Shown: positions 26,961 through 36,146, numbered from the stretch's first letter. The stretch: 64,000 nucleotides of DNA from Microbispora siamensis (GCF_016863095.1 NZ_BOOF01000003.1:124001-188000); one strand, 5' to 3'. Numbers and translations are program-made. Notes: generated by a model from the sequence alone, not told the origin.

Positions 26961-28154
26961 ATGCCCGAAATGTGGCGGAAGCGGGTGGGCGCGCTCGGGG
27001 CGGCCCTGGCCCTCACCCTGGTGGCCGCGGTCCCGGCGTCCGCGGCGCCGTCGGTGGTGACGACGGCACCGGGAATTTCGACGGTCACCGGGATCCGGCT
27101 CTCCCTGCCCGCCCCGTCGGGGCCGCTGCCGGTCGGCACGGTCCCCGTACGCCTGGTGGACCGGTCGCGTCCCGACCCCTGGGTGAAGGGACGGCCCTAC
27201 CGGGAGCTGATGGTGAGCGTGTGGTACCCCGCCGCCCGCGCGCCGGGGCGCCCGGTGTCCTCTCACCTGCCGCCGCTGGTCGCCGCCGACCTCGACGCCA
27301 CGTCGGCGCCCGCCCTCCTCGGCGTACGGCCCGGGCAGGTGGACTGGGCGGCGACCCGCACGCACGCCCGCCTGGACGCGCCCGTACGGCCGAGGGCCGG
27401 CGGCTACCCGGTGGTGCTGTACTCCCCGGGCTACATGGTGCCGCGCTCGCTGGGCACGCTCGCGGCGGAGGACCTGGCCTCGCGCGGCTACGTGGTCGTC
27501 ACGGTCGACCACACCTACGAAGCGTCCGCCGTCGAGTTCCCCGGCGGGCGGCTGGAGCGTGCCCGGGTGCGGGCGGACAGCACGGCCGACGCGATGAAGG
27601 CCCTCGACGTCAGGGTGGCCGACCTGCGGTTCGTCCTCGACGTGGTCACCGCGCGGCACACCGGGCTGCCCTCGTCGCTGCGCAGGGCGCTGGACACCAC
27701 CCGCGTGGCGGCCCTGGGCTTCTCGATGGGCGGCGCGGCGACGGCGCGGCTGATGTACGCCGACCACCGGGTCAAGGCGGGCGTGAACCTCGACGGCTCG
27801 CTCTTCGGCGAGGTGACCGAGCGCGGCCTCGACGGCCCGTTCCTCCAACTGGCCGCGGACAGGGACGACCCTTCGTGGGAGACGTTCAGGAAGCAGCGCC
27901 GGGGCTGGAAGCGCGACCTTCGGCTCGCCGGAGCGGAGCACTACTCCTTCACCGACCTGCAGGCGCTGGTCCCGCGGATCTCGAGCGGCCTTGGCACGCC
28001 GTCCGAGATCGTCGGCACCGTCGACCCGGTCCGTTCGATCGCGGCCCAGCGTGCCTACGTGGCCGCGTTCCTCGACCTGCAGCTGAAGGGCCGCGAGACC
28101 CGCCTGTTCGACCGGCCGAGTCCCGCGTTCCCCGAAGTCGGCTTCCTCGGCTGA
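26961..28154 (+). CDS. Secreted PAF-acetylhydrolase-like alpha/beta hydrolase
   Basis: 397 residues with a Sec signal peptide ending near AVPASAAP (residue 30). The nucleophile elbow GFSMGG places catalytic Ser255. VYLYSPG-like PVVLYSPGYM is the oxyanion region, and a late GAEHYSFTD holds a candidate catalytic His. YRELMVSVWYPA is characteristic of the platelet-activating-factor acetylhydrolase family. It hydrolyses ester bonds outside the cell; the substrate is unknown. AAAGAGG precedes ATG 26961 by 7 nt. Convergent with rsmE (3 bp apart). Confidence 0.88.
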   Translation: MPEMWRKRVGALGAALALTLVAAVPASAAPSVVTTAPGISTVTGIRLSLPAPSGPLPVGTVPVRLVDRSRPDPWVKGRPYRELMVSVWYPAARAPGRPVSSHLPPLVAADLDATSAPALLGVRPGQVDWAATRTHARLDAPVRPRAGGYPVVLYSPGYMVPRSLGTLAAEDLASRGYVVVTVDHTYEASAVEFPGGRLERARVRADSTADAMKALDVRVADLRFVLDVVTARHTGLPSSLRRALDTTRVAALGFSMGGAATARLMYADHRVKAGVNLDGSLFGEVTERGLDGPFLQLAADRDDPSWETFRKQRRGWKRDLRLAGAEHYSFTDLQALVPRISSGLGTPSEIVGTVDPVRSIAAQRAYVAAFLDLQLKGRETRLFDRPSPAFPEVGFLG

Positions 28155-28157
28155 CCC

Positions 28158-28892
28158 TCACCAGCGGCCGCAGCGGGACAGCAGGACGGCCGCCGCGGCC
28201 ACGCCCGCCGTCGAGGTGCGCAGCACCGTCGGCCCCAGCAGGGCCGGCGTGGCTCCCGCCTCCCGCAACGTGGCGATCTCCTCCTCGGTGACGCCGCCCT
28301 CCGGGCCGACGACCATCACGATGTCGCCCGGCTCCTCCGGCAGGGGCAGGCGGCTCAGCGGCTCGGCGGCCTCCTCGTGCAGCACGACCGCGAGCGCCGC
28401 CGTGGAGACGAGCGAGCCGACCGCCGCGGTCGTGGCCTGCTCGGTCACCTCGGGCAGATGGAAGCGCCGGGCCTGCTTGGCCGCCTCGCGCGCCGTGCCG
28501 CGCCAGCGGGCGAGGGCCTTGGCGGCCCGGTCGCCCTTCCACTGGGTGACGCAGCGGGCGGCGGCCCAGGGGACGATGACGTCGACCCCGGCCTCGGTCA
28601 TCATCTCGACCGCGAGTTCGCCCCGGTCGCCCTTGGGCAGGCCCTGGACGACCACCAGCCTCGGCCGGGGCGGCGGGACCTCGAACCGGCGCAGCACCTC
28701 GGCGGTCAGCGAGTCCTTGCCGGCCGCCGTGACCGTGCACTCGGCGACCCGCCCCGCGCCGTCGGTCAGGTCGATCCGCTCCCCCGGGCGCAGGCGGCGT
28801 ACGGCGGCGGCGTGCCGCCCCTCCGGCCCGTCGAGCACGATCGTGTCCGCCGCCTGGCCGGCCGCGTCCGACAGGAACACGGGAACAGTCAT
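28158..28892 (-). CDS. rsmE: 16S rRNA (uracil-1498-N3)-methyltransferase
   Basis: 244 residues. PUA-like N-terminal domain (about 1-70, EGRHAAAVRRLRPGE) and SPOUT domain with VVVQGLPKGDR, AAARCV and the knot motif VMVVGPEGGVTEEEI, then LGPTVLRTSTA, the RsmE signature for SAM binding. It methylates U1498 of 16S rRNA. It begins 9 bp after dnaJ and probably belongs to the hrcA-dnaJ transcript. Confidence 0.96.
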   Translation of the reverse strand: MTVPVFLSDAAGQAADTIVLDGPEGRHAAAVRRLRPGERIDLTDGAGRVAECTVTAAGKDSLTAEVLRRFEVPPPRPRLVVVQGLPKGDRGELAVEMMTEAGVDVIVPWAAARCVTQWKGDRAAKALARWRGTAREAAKQARRFHLPEVTEQATTAAVGSLVSTAALAVVLHEEAAEPLSRLPLPEEPGDIVMVVGPEGGVTEEEIATLREAGATPALLGPTVLRTSTAGVAAAAVLLSRCGRW

Positions 28893-28901
28893 GCGATCAG
28901 C

Positions 28902-30038
28902 TCAGCGGCCGTTGAAGGCGTCCCGCAGGCGGGAGAAGAAGCCCTGCTGGCCCGGGGAGAATTTGCCGGGCGGCCGCTCCTCTCCGCGCAGCTTCGCCAG
29001 CTCGCGCAGCAGTTCCTCCTGCTGCGGGTCGAGCTTGGTCGGCGTCTCGACGTTCACGTGGATCAGCAGGTCGCCCCTGCCGGTCTCGTTGAGCCGCTGG
29101 ACGCCCTTGCCGTACAGGGGGATGACCTGGCCGGCCTGGGTGCCGGGCCGTACGTCGATCTCCTCGGCGCCGTCGAGGGTCTCGATCGTGATCGAGGTGC
29201 CGAGCGCGGCGGCGGTCATCGGGATGTGAACGGTGCAGTGCAGGTCGTCGCCGCGCCGTTCGAAGATCTGGTGCGGCCGCTCGACGATCTCCAGGAACAG
29301 GTCGCCGGGAGGTCCGCCGCCGGGGCCGACCTCGCCCTCGCCGGCGAGCTGGATGTGCGTGCCGTCCTCGACGCCGGCCGGGATCCTGACCTTGATCGTG
29401 CGTCGGGTCCTGACCCGCCCCTCGCCCGAGCACTCCATGCAGGGGTGCCGGATGACGCTGCCGTACCCGCCGCACTGGGGGCAGGGTCGGGAGGTCATGA
29501 CCTGGCCGAGGAACGAACGGGTCACCTGCGAGACCTCGCCGCGCCCGTGGCACATGTCGCAGGTGTCGGGGTGCGTGCCTGCCGCCGCCCCGGAGCCCTG
29601 GCAGACCTCGCAGACCACGGCCGTGTCGACCACGATCTCGCGGGTCGTGCCGAAGGCCGACTCCGCCAGGTCGAGCTCGACCCGGATGGTGGCGTTGCGG
29701 CCCCGGCGGGCACGGGAGCGGGGCCCCCGCGCGGCGCCCGCCGAGCCGAAGAAGGCGTCCATGATGTCGCTGAACGGGAAGCCCGCGCCGAAGCCAGCGG
29801 CGGCCCCGGCGCCCGCGCCGCCGCCGAACGGGTCGGCGCCCATGTCGTACATGCGGCGCTTGCCCGCGTCGGACAGCACCTCGTACGCCTGGTTGATCTC
29901 CTTGAACCGCTCCTGGGTCTCCGGATCGGGGTTGACGTCCGGGTGCAGTTCGCGGGCGAGACGGCGGTACGCCTTCTTGATCTCTTCCTGGCTGGCGTCG
30001 CGTCGTACGCCAAGGGTCGCGTAGTAGTCGTTGGACAC
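28902..30038 (-). CDS. dnaJ: Chaperone DnaJ (type I)
   Basis: 378 residues from GTG 30038 directly after the hrcA stop. J domain at 1-70 with the HPD motif (ELHPDVN), then a Gly-rich linker with [14 protein letters not shown]. Four zinc-finger CxxCxGxG repeats follow: [24 protein letters not shown] and CMECSGEG. The C-terminal peptide-binding domains come last. It stimulates DnaK ATPase and delivers unfolded clients. In actinobacteria this hrcA-linked copy is usually the DnaJ2 type. Controlled by HrcA via CIRCE. Confidence 0.97.
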   Translation of the reverse strand: MSNDYYATLGVRRDASQEEIKKAYRRLARELHPDVNPDPETQERFKEINQAYEVLSDAGKRRMYDMGADPFGGGAGAGAAAGFGAGFPFSDIMDAFFGSAGAARGPRSRARRGRNATIRVELDLAESAFGTTREIVVDTAVVCEVCQGSGAAAGTHPDTCDMCHGRGEVSQVTRSFLGQVMTSRPCPQCGGYGSVIRHPCMECSGEGRVRTRRTIKVRIPAGVEDGTHIQLAGEGEVGPGGGPPGDLFLEIVERPHQIFERRGDDLHCTVHIPMTAAALGTSITIETLDGAEEIDVRPGTQAGQVIPLYGKGVQRLNETGRGDLLIHVNVETPTKLDPQQEELLRELAKLRGEERPPGKFSPGQQGFFSRLRDAFNGR

Positions 30039-31052
30039 TTATGACCCCGCCAGGATCTGGCCGACGTAACGCGCCACCGCGCGCACCGCACCCATCGTCA
30101 CCGGATAGTCCATTCGTGTCGGGCCCAGCACTCCGAGCCGGGCCAGTTCCTTGTCACCCGAACCGTATCCGGCGGCCACGATAGAGGTGCCGCGCAGCCC
30201 GCTGTAGGGGTTCTCGGATCCGATCCGGACGGTCAGTTCGGACAGCCCGCCGGTCTCCCCCAGCAGGCGGATGAGGACGACCTGCTCCTCCAGCGCCTCC
30301 AGCACGTCCCGCAGGCCGACGCTGAAGTCGGCGGCGGCGAGGTTGGCCGTACCGCCGAAGACGATCTTCTCCTCGTGCCGCTCGACGAGCGTCTCGAGCA
30401 GCACGGACAGGATCGTGGCCGCCACCGGCCTGTCCTCGGGAGGCAAGCGCTCGGGAACGTCGGCCACGGTCTCCGGCACCCGGGACAGGCCGCAGCCGTC
30501 CAGGCACGCGTTGAGCACGGCGCGCAGGTTCGCGATCCGGTCGTCGGCGATGGCCTCGGGCAAGTCGACCACCCGCTGCTCGACCCGCCCGGTGTTCGTG
30601 ATCAGCACCAGCATGACCCGGCGCTCCGCGAGCGGGACGATCTCCACGTGGCGGACCGACGACCTGGTGAGCGAGGGGTACTGGACCACCGCGACCTGCC
30701 GGGTGAGCTGCGCGAGCAGCCGGACCGTGCGCATGACGATCTCGTCGAGGTCCACGGCCCCGGCGAGGAAGGTCTCGATGGCCCTGCGCTCCGCGCCGGA
30801 CAGCGGCTTGATCTGCGACAGCCGGTCGACGAACAGGCGGTATCCCTTGTCCGTCGGCACCCTGCCGGCACTGGTGTGCGGCTGGGTGATGTATCCCTGC
30901 TCCTCCAGCGCCGCCATGTCGTTGCGGATCGTCGCCGGGGAGACGCCGAGGTTGTGCCTGTCCGCCAGGGCCTTCGACCCCACCGGCTCGTTGGTGGACA
31001 CGTAGTCCTCGACGATGGCGCGCAGGACGGCGAGCTTGCGGTCGTCGAGCAA
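30039..31052 (-). CDS. hrcA: Heat-shock repressor HrcA
   Basis: 337 residues from TTG 31052 (then [17 protein letters not shown]), the family start, with GGGAGG about 8 nt upstream. The winged-helix N-terminus shows [18 protein letters not shown] and [15 protein letters not shown]. The C-terminal domain carries the usual [15 protein letters not shown]. HrcA binds CIRCE and represses its own operon and groEL-type genes until heat shock occupies GroEL. It is directly followed by dnaJ. Confidence 0.96.
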   Translation of the reverse strand: MLDDRKLAVLRAIVEDYVSTNEPVGSKALADRHNLGVSPATIRNDMAALEEQGYITQPHTSAGRVPTDKGYRLFVDRLSQIKPLSGAERRAIETFLAGAVDLDEIVMRTVRLLAQLTRQVAVVQYPSLTRSSVRHVEIVPLAERRVMLVLITNTGRVEQRVVDLPEAIADDRIANLRAVLNACLDGCGLSRVPETVADVPERLPPEDRPVAATILSVLLETLVERHEEKIVFGGTANLAAADFSVGLRDVLEALEEQVVLIRLLGETGGLSELTVRIGSENPYSGLRGTSIVAAGYGSGDKELARLGVLGPTRMDYPVTMGAVRAVARYVGQILAGS

Positions 31053-31086
31053 TGTGTCACCTCCCTGTGCCTGGAAACACCGACTC

Positions 31087-31111
31087 TGGCACTCTGTGTT
31101 CCCGAGTGCCA
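31087..31111. promoter_or_regulatory. CIRCE element upstream of hrcA
   Basis: TGGCACTC (31087-31094), a 9-nt spacer and GAGTGCCA (31104-31111) form a perfect dyad with the spacing of CIRCE (TTAGCACTC-N9-GAGTGCTAA). It lies 35 bp before the hrcA TTG. The outer TA is replaced by TGG/CCA, a GC-biased variant. It should bind HrcA. Confidence 0.92.
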
Positions 31112-31143
31112 AGTGTACGGCTACCACCCCACGTGGTGCGATA

Positions 31144-31199
31144 ACGCAGGGGACACCAAGAGAGCGCAGGGCACCAAGACAGCACAGGGCACCAGGACA
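31144..31199. repeat. Three imperfect tandem repeats of about 18 bp
   Basis: Units 31144-31163, 31164-31181 and 31182-31199 share the core GCAGGGCACCAAGACA with small changes. They lie between CIRCE and the membrane-protein gene and are flanked by CCACGTGG palindromes at 31129-31136 and 31224-31231. Function unknown. Confidence 0.7.
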
Positions 31200-31246
31200 A
31201 GCGGATTCCAAATCCCCCGCAAGCCACGTGGTCGACTCTTGTTTCC

Positions 31247-31882
31247 ATGCACGAGAACCAGACCCCCGATGTGACCATGCGGGTGCCCCGCCCCGTGCCC
31301 CCGGCCGACGTGACCTTGCGGATGCCGCACCCCTTCCCCCCGCCGTACGGCGGTTCCCGGCCGATCCGGCCCCGGCTGCTGTGGATCTTCCTCTCCTGGG
31401 CGCTCTTCGTCGTCCTGCTGGTGGCGGGCGTCGGCGGGTTCGCCGGCGGCCTGTTCTCCACGATCGGCGACGCCGCACCCACGACGACCTTCTCCGGCGG
31501 GCAGTCGGTGAACGTCGCGCTCGACCCCGCGGACAAGCCGGCGATCTACGCGGCCGTCGACCAGCCCACCGACGTCCGCTGTCAGCTCGGCGACGGCGCC
31601 GACCCCCGGGTGCGGCTGACCCGGCCCGCCGTCTCCCAGACCGTCACGCTGAACGGCACGACCTGGGAGCTGCTGTTCGAGGCCGGCGTGCCGAAGGCGG
31701 GCGCCTACCCACTCGCGTGTGAGGGCGACGGAGTCCGGTTCGGCGTCGGCAAGCAGCTCGCCGGCGAGGCCGGCTCTCTGGTGGGCGGCGCGATCGCGCT
31801 GCTGGCCCTGCCCACCGTCGGTTTCCTGGCCGCGCTGATCGTGACCATCGTCGTGCTCGCGCGCCGCCGTCGCGTGGTGTGA
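31247..31882 (+). CDS. Two-helix membrane protein, unknown
   Basis: 211 residues. Pro-rich cytoplasmic start ([20 protein letters not shown]), helix 1 at about 42-70 ([20 protein letters not shown]), an extracytoplasmic beta-like domain of about 100 residues, then helix 2 at about 180-206 followed by RRRRVV. No known family is recognised; similar proteins are common in actinomycetes. Diverges from hrcA and is followed 18 bp later by the DUF3097 gene. Confidence 0.7.
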   Translation: MHENQTPDVTMRVPRPVPPADVTLRMPHPFPPPYGGSRPIRPRLLWIFLSWALFVVLLVAGVGGFAGGLFSTIGDAAPTTTFSGGQSVNVALDPADKPAIYAAVDQPTDVRCQLGDGADPRVRLTRPAVSQTVTLNGTTWELLFEAGVPKAGAYPLACEGDGVRFGVGKQLAGEAGSLVGGAIALLALPTVGFLAALIVTIVVLARRRRVV

Positions 31883-31900
31883 TTTGCTAGCGTTCCCCGC

Positions 31901-32707
31901 ATGTACGGGCGGGACGTGCTTTCCGGAGACTGGCGGCGGCCACGGCGGGGGCAGATCCCCGAGATCCCGGCCGAGCCCGACCTCGTGGTCGAGGACGCCG
32001 AGGGCCGCTTCTGCGGCGCGGTGGTGGCCTGCGACAAGGAGGCCGTGACGCTGGAGGACCGGTTCGGCCGGCGGCGGGTGTTCCCGCTGACGCCCGCCGG
32101 ATTCCTCCTCGAAGGCAAACCGGTGACGCTGGTGCGCCCCCAGGCCGGCCCGAAGGGGCCGCTGCGGAGCGCCTCGGGGTCGATCGCGGTCGAGGGCCTG
32201 CGCGCGCAGGTCGCCAGGGAAAGCCGCATCTACGTCGAGGGCGTCCACGACGCCTCGCTGGTGGAGAAGATCTGGGGGCACGACCTGCGGGTGGAGGGCG
32301 TCGTCGTCGAATACCTGGAGGGCGTGGACGACCTCCCGGCCATCGTCGAGGAGTTCGGCCCCGAGCCGGGCAGGCGGCTCGGCGTGCTCGTGGACCACCT
32401 GGTGCCCGGGTCGAAGGAGAGCCGCATCGCCGCCCGGGTCTCCGGGGACGACGTGCTCGTCGTCGGGCATCCGTTCGTGGACATCTGGCAGGCGGTCAAG
32501 CCCCGGGTGCTCGGCATCCCCGCCTGGCCGGACGTGCCGCGCGGCGTGCCCTGGAAGGAGGGCGTGATCGACGCCCTCGGCTGGCGGATGGACCCCCAGG
32601 AGGCATGGCGGCACATCCTGGGCCGGGTCACGACCTACGCCGACCTGGAACCCGAACTGCTCGGCCGCGTGGAAGAACTGATCGACTTCGTCACGGCTCC
32701 GGATTAG
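31901..32707 (+). CDS. DUF3097 family protein
   Basis: 268 residues. The conserved blocks MYGRDVLSGDWRRPRR, RIYVEGVHDASLVEKIWGHD, GVLVDHLVPGSKESRIA and PWKEGVIDALGW match the actinobacterial DUF3097 family, which is regularly found beside hemW. The EGVHD and DHLVPGSKE blocks suggest a TOPRIM-like metal site, but no activity is established. It overlaps the convergent hemW by 4 bp at the 3' ends. Confidence 0.85.
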   Translation: MYGRDVLSGDWRRPRRGQIPEIPAEPDLVVEDAEGRFCGAVVACDKEAVTLEDRFGRRRVFPLTPAGFLLEGKPVTLVRPQAGPKGPLRSASGSIAVEGLRAQVARESRIYVEGVHDASLVEKIWGHDLRVEGVVVEYLEGVDDLPAIVEEFGPEPGRRLGVLVDHLVPGSKESRIAARVSGDDVLVVGHPFVDIWQAVKPRVLGIPAWPDVPRGVPWKEGVIDALGWRMDPQEAWRHILGRVTTYADLEPELLGRVEELIDFVTAPD

Positions 32708-33948
32708 GGGGTCAGGTCCCGGACCACGGCGTCCGCGAGCAGCCTGCCGCGCAGCGTGAGCACTGCCCGGCCCGCCTTGAACGCCTCCACCTCCAGCAGG
32801 CCCTCCGCCAGCGCCCGCGCGCACGCCGTACGCGCCTGGGGAGCGAGGTCGGCGAGCGGGAAGCCCGAGTCGAGACGCAGCTCCAGCATGACCCGCTCGA
32901 CGGCCCTGTCCTCCGCCGACAGCACCTCGCGGGCGTGCGCGGGCGAGGTACCGGCCGCCAGACGGGCGGCGTACGCCGCGGGGTGCTTGACGTTCCACCA
33001 GCGGGTGCCGCCGACGTGGCTGTGCGCCCCCGGCCCGGCCCCCCACCAGTCGCCGCCGGTCCAGTACAGCAGGTTGTGGCGGCAGCGGGCCTCGTCGCCC
33101 GCCGCCCAGTTGGAGATCTCGTACCAGCTCAGGCCGGCGGCCGTCAGCATCTCCTCGGCGATCAGGTAGCGGTCCGCCGCCACGTCGTCGTCCGGCATCG
33201 GCAGCTCGCCGCGCCGGATCCGGGCGGCGAGCCGGGTGCCGTCCTCGACTATCAGCGAGTACGCCGAGACGTGGTCGGGGCGGGCGGCCAGCGCGGCCTC
33301 CAGGGAGGCCCGCCAGTCGTCGTCGCTCTCCGCCGGCGTGCCGTAGATCAGGTCGAGGTTGACATGCTCGAACCCGGCCGCGCGGGCCTCCCGTACGGCC
33401 TCGGCGGGCCGGCCGGGGGTGTGCCGCCGATCGAGCACGGCCAGGACGTGCTCGCCCGCGCTCTGCATGCCGAAGCTCACCCGGGTGAACCCGCCCGCCC
33501 GCAGTTCCTTCAGGTAGGTCTCGTCCACCGATTCCGGGTTGGCCTCGGTCGTCACCTCGGCGTCCGGCCGCAGGCCGAACTCCTCGCCGATGGCGTCGAG
33601 GATCCGTACGAGGTCGGCGGCGGGCAGCAGGGTCGGCGTCCCGCCGCCGAAGAAGACGGTCTCCACGGGCGGCGCGGCGTCTCCCAGCACGCGCCGGGCC
33701 AGCCGTATCTCCTCGACCGCGGTGGCGGCGTAGTCGCGCTGCGCGGCGCCGGGCCCCAGCTCGGCCGCCGTGTAGGTGTTGAAGTCGCAGTAGCCGCAGC
33801 GCGTCGCGCAGAACGGCACGTGGACGTAGAAGCCGAACGGACGGGAGCCGAGCGCGTCGAGGGCCCCGGACGGCAGCTCGCCGCTCGCGGGGACGGGATC
33901 GCCGTCGGGAAGCACAGAAGGCACGCTCTCCAGTCTGCCGCCACTCAC
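32704..33948 (-). CDS. hemW: Radical SAM protein HemW (heme chaperone family)
   Basis: 414 residues. The 4Fe-4S cluster motif is Cys47-x3-Cys51-x2-Cys54 in FCATRCGYCDF, followed by FFGGGTPTLL. Motifs GFTRVSFGMQS and HVSAYSLI are family-like. HemW binds heme and was long misnamed as oxygen-independent coproporphyrinogen oxidase; it lacks that enzyme's additional N-terminal features. It is separated by 89 bp from the divergent chitinase gene. Confidence 0.93.
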   Translation of the reverse strand: MSGGRLESVPSVLPDGDPVPASGELPSGALDALGSRPFGFYVHVPFCATRCGYCDFNTYTAAELGPGAAQRDYAATAVEEIRLARRVLGDAAPPVETVFFGGGTPTLLPAADLVRILDAIGEEFGLRPDAEVTTEANPESVDETYLKELRAGGFTRVSFGMQSAGEHVLAVLDRRHTPGRPAEAVREARAAGFEHVNLDLIYGTPAESDDDWRASLEAALAARPDHVSAYSLIVEDGTRLAARIRRGELPMPDDDVAADRYLIAEEMLTAAGLSWYEISNWAAGDEARCRHNLLYWTGGDWWGAGPGAHSHVGGTRWWNVKHPAAYAARLAAGTSPAHAREVLSAEDRAVERVMLELRLDSGFPLADLAPQARTACARALAEGLLEVEAFKAGRAVLTLRGRLLADAVVRDLTP

Positions 33949-33999
33949 GCCCTGCCATTGACGCCCTGATCACCGCGGTCTACGATCGCGACAATTTAC

Positions 34000-34012
34000 A
34001 GGAAACTTTCCT
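34000..34012. promoter_or_regulatory. Perfect 13-bp palindrome before the chitinase gene
   Basis: AGGAAACTTTCCT is a palindrome around one central base, immediately before the AT-rich TATAAAAAA (34012-34020). It sits 26 bp upstream of the chitinase start, overlapping the expected promoter. It is likely the operator for a carbohydrate-responsive regulator; which one is unknown. Confidence 0.5.
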
Positions 34013-34037
34013 ATAAAAAAGCGCTCGGGAGGCCGGC

Positions 34038-35300
34038 GTGCTCATGAGAAGGACCCTCGCCGTGGCGGCCGCCGCCACCCTGGCGGCCGGGCTGGTGCCG
34101 TCGGCGGCCCAGGCCACCACCGGCGGCGACCGATACAAGCGGGTCGCCTACTTCATCCAGTGGGGCATCTACGGACGGAACTTCCACGTGAAGGACGTGG
34201 AGGCCAGCGGCGCCGCCGGGAAGCTGACCCACCTCAACTACGCCTTCGGGTTCGTCGGCCCCGAGGGCACCTGCTACTCCGCCGACCCCTGGGCCGACTG
34301 GCAACGCCCCGTACCCGCAGAACAGAGCGTCGACGGCGCCGCCGACACCGACGACCAGCCACTCAAGGGCAACCTCGGCCAGCTCAAGAAGCTCAAGGCC
34401 CGCCACCCCGGCCTCAAGGTCCTCATCTCCCTCGGCGGCTGGACCGGCTCCAAATACTTCTCCGACGCCGTCCTCACCCCCGAATCCCGCACCAAACTCG
34501 CCGCCTCCTGCGTCGGCCTGTGGCTCAAGGGCGACCTGCCCGGCCTGCCCCCCGGCGCCGCCGCCGGCGTGTTCGACGGCATCGACCTCGACTGGGAATG
34601 GCCCGGCTCCGCCGGAAACGACGGCAACGTCATCCGCCCCGAGGACAAGCAGAACTTCACCCTGTTCCTCGCCGAACTACGCCGCCAGATGAAGGCCCAC
34701 GACCGGCGCGACGAACTCACCGCCTTCCTCCCCGCCGCGGCCGCCAAGATCGACGCCGGCTTCGAGGTACGCAAAGTCTTCGACCAGCTCGACTTCGCCA
34801 CCGTCCAGGGCTACGACCTGCACGGCCCCTGGGAGAACCGCACCGGCCACCAGGCCAACCTGCTCACCGACCGCCGCGACCCCAACGACGTGAAGTTCAG
34901 CGTCGACCAGACCGTACGCGACTACATCACACGCGGCGCACCCAAACAGAAGATCGTCATCGGCGTCCCCGCCTACGGCCAGGGCTGGACCGGCGTCACC
35001 ACCGGCGGCGACGGCCGCTACGCCACCGCCACCGGCCCCGCCCCCGGCACCTGGGCCCCCGGCAGCGACGACTACAAAAACCTCGTCAACAAACCCGGCA
35101 AGCGCTACCGCGACCTGCTCACCGGCACCCAGTGGCTCTACGACGGCAACGAGTTCTGGTCCTACGACGACCCCGCCGTCATGCTGCAGAAAGCCGCCTA
35201 CATCCGGCTCAAGGGCCTCGGCGGCTCCATGCTCTGGTCCATCGACCAAGACGACAACAAAGCCTCCCTCACCACCGCCCTCTACTCCATCCTCCGCTGA
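34038..35300 (+). CDS. Secreted GH18 chitinase
   Basis: 420 residues from GTG 34038 (ATG 34044 possible), with GGGAGG upstream. A Sec signal ends near PSAAQA (residue 26). The GH18 barrel shows SLGGW (residue 131) and the catalytic DGIDLDWEW with Asp180, Asp183, Asp185 and Glu187 as acid/base. YDLHGPWEN and GSMLWSIDQDD complete the family-type ChiA-like subfamily features. No carbohydrate-binding module is visible. It cleaves chitin beta-1,4 links outside the cell. The final 194 bp (residues about 358-420) are repeated exactly at 36562-36755. Confidence 0.95.
   Translation: MLMRRTLAVAAAATLAAGLVPSAAQATTGGDRYKRVAYFIQWGIYGRNFHVKDVEASGAAGKLTHLNYAFGFVGPEGTCYSADPWADWQRPVPAEQSVDGAADTDDQPLKGNLGQLKKLKARHPGLKVLISLGGWTGSKYFSDAVLTPESRTKLAASCVGLWLKGDLPGLPPGAAAGVFDGIDLDWEWPGSAGNDGNVIRPEDKQNFTLFLAELRRQMKAHDRRDELTAFLPAAAAKIDAGFEVRKVFDQLDFATVQGYDLHGPWENRTGHQANLLTDRRDPNDVKFSVDQTVRDYITRGAPKQKIVIGVPAYGQGWTGVTTGGDGRYATATGPAPGTWAPGSDDYKNLVNKPGKRYRDLLTGTQWLYDGNEFWSYDDPAVMLQKAAYIRLKGLGGSMLWSIDQDDNKASLTTALYSILR
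35107..35300 (+). repeat. 194-bp direct repeat, copy 1 (chitinase 3' end)
   Basis: Bases 35107-35300 match 36562-36755 exactly on reading, offset 1455 bp, including the stop codon. The match ends on both sides at the next base. Copy 1 is the functional end of the chitinase gene. Confidence 0.95.
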
Positions 35301-35310
35301 AGCCTCGGCC

Positions 35311-35343
35311 CCGGGGAGGGGTCCGCACGGTTCCCTCCCCCGG
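35311..35343 (+). terminator. Hairpin after the chitinase gene
   Basis: GGGGAGGG (35313-35320) pairs with CCCTCCCC (35333-35340) around a 12-nt loop, extendable by CC/GG. No T run follows. It differs from the hairpin behind the second repeat copy. Confidence 0.45.
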
Positions 35344-35458
35344 TCGTACGTCATTGAGGACGCGATTTGTTGGCGGGGTACGAGAGCTGAAAGAAGAAAG
35401 AGCTCGCACCCCAGAAGCAGTTGATCAACGAACTACGGCGCGAGAGCAGGCGCACAGG

Positions 35459-35680
35459 GTGGCCAAGGAGCGCAGGCAAACTCGGCGCATCGTTGACGGG
35501 GCCGACATACGGCGGCGCCGGTATCTGCCCGAGGACCAGGGCGGCCTTTCAAGGGGCACCAAGCGCGCGATGGTCACGGATGCGTTCCACGCAGTGATCG
35601 TCCATCCCGTGGGCAAGGGCATGGGGTCGTGGGGCAACTTCGACCCGAACGCGCTCGGACCCATCTGGCGCGAGGACTGA
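35459..35680 (+). CDS. Hypothetical 73-residue protein in the island
   Basis: From GTG 35459 the frame gives a basic start (VAKERRQTRRIVDGADIRRRR) and an end with GMGSWGNFDPNALGPIWRED. The frame is open far upstream through the chitinase in another phase, so the start is a guess; it may be the tail of a longer foreign gene fused at the island edge. No family recognised. Confidence 0.3.
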   Translation: MAKERRQTRRIVDGADIRRRRYLPEDQGGLSRGTKRAMVTDAFHAVIVHPVGKGMGSWGNFDPNALGPIWRED

Positions 35681-35717
35681 TGGAACTCCGCCCGCCGGTG
35701 TCCGCGTTTATCTTTTT

Positions 35718-36146
35718 GTGAGACTTCCTTCGGCCAAAGCCGTGACGTTCGGCGTGTTCTCGCTCCTTTTCCTGACACTCACCGTTTTCTTGGTCATCGA
35801 AATGAATCAGACGAGAACGATTCTGGCGCGGGGGGTTCGGGCCGAGGCAATGATCGTCGACGCACAGCATTACCGATATAGGGGAGATCTCGTAGTAGTG
35901 AGATTCTCCACTCCCACCGGAGAACACGTCACAACCGACGTGTCGGATTCGATCGATGCTTCAGAGATTCATCCTGGCGACTCCATGGACATCGTCTATG
36001 ATCAGGTCCATCCTGAGCGCGTCATCAGCGCAGGGATTACCAGCATCTCCCACTATTACGCACTTATCCCCCTGTCGATCATTGGGGTGATCGCAATGGC
36101 ATGGTTATGCATACGATCCTGGGCCCTGCCACTGTCCCGGGCATGA
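35718..36146 (+). CDS. DUF3592-like membrane protein
   Basis: 142 residues from GTG 35718. Helices at about 8-28 and 115-135 enclose a beta-rich domain (ARGVRAEAMIVDAQHYRYRG, FSTPTGEHVTTDVSD, GDSMDIVYDQVHPERV) of the DUF3592 type. There is no ribosome site, but TATCTT lies 4-9 bp upstream of GTG, so a leaderless transcript is possible. Base and codon use are clearly AT-richer than in neighbours, a sign of foreign origin. Function unknown. Confidence 0.6.
   Translation: MRLPSAKAVTFGVFSLLFLTLTVFLVIEMNQTRTILARGVRAEAMIVDAQHYRYRGDLVVVRFSTPTGEHVTTDVSDSIDASEIHPGDSMDIVYDQVHPERVISAGITSISHYYALIPLSIIGVIAMAWLCIRSWALPLSRA

Noticed and set aside
31121-33973. 950-codon minus-strand frame across DUF3097 and hemW
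   Set aside because: It runs through both genes in a different phase; both genes have clear family motifs, the long frame has none.
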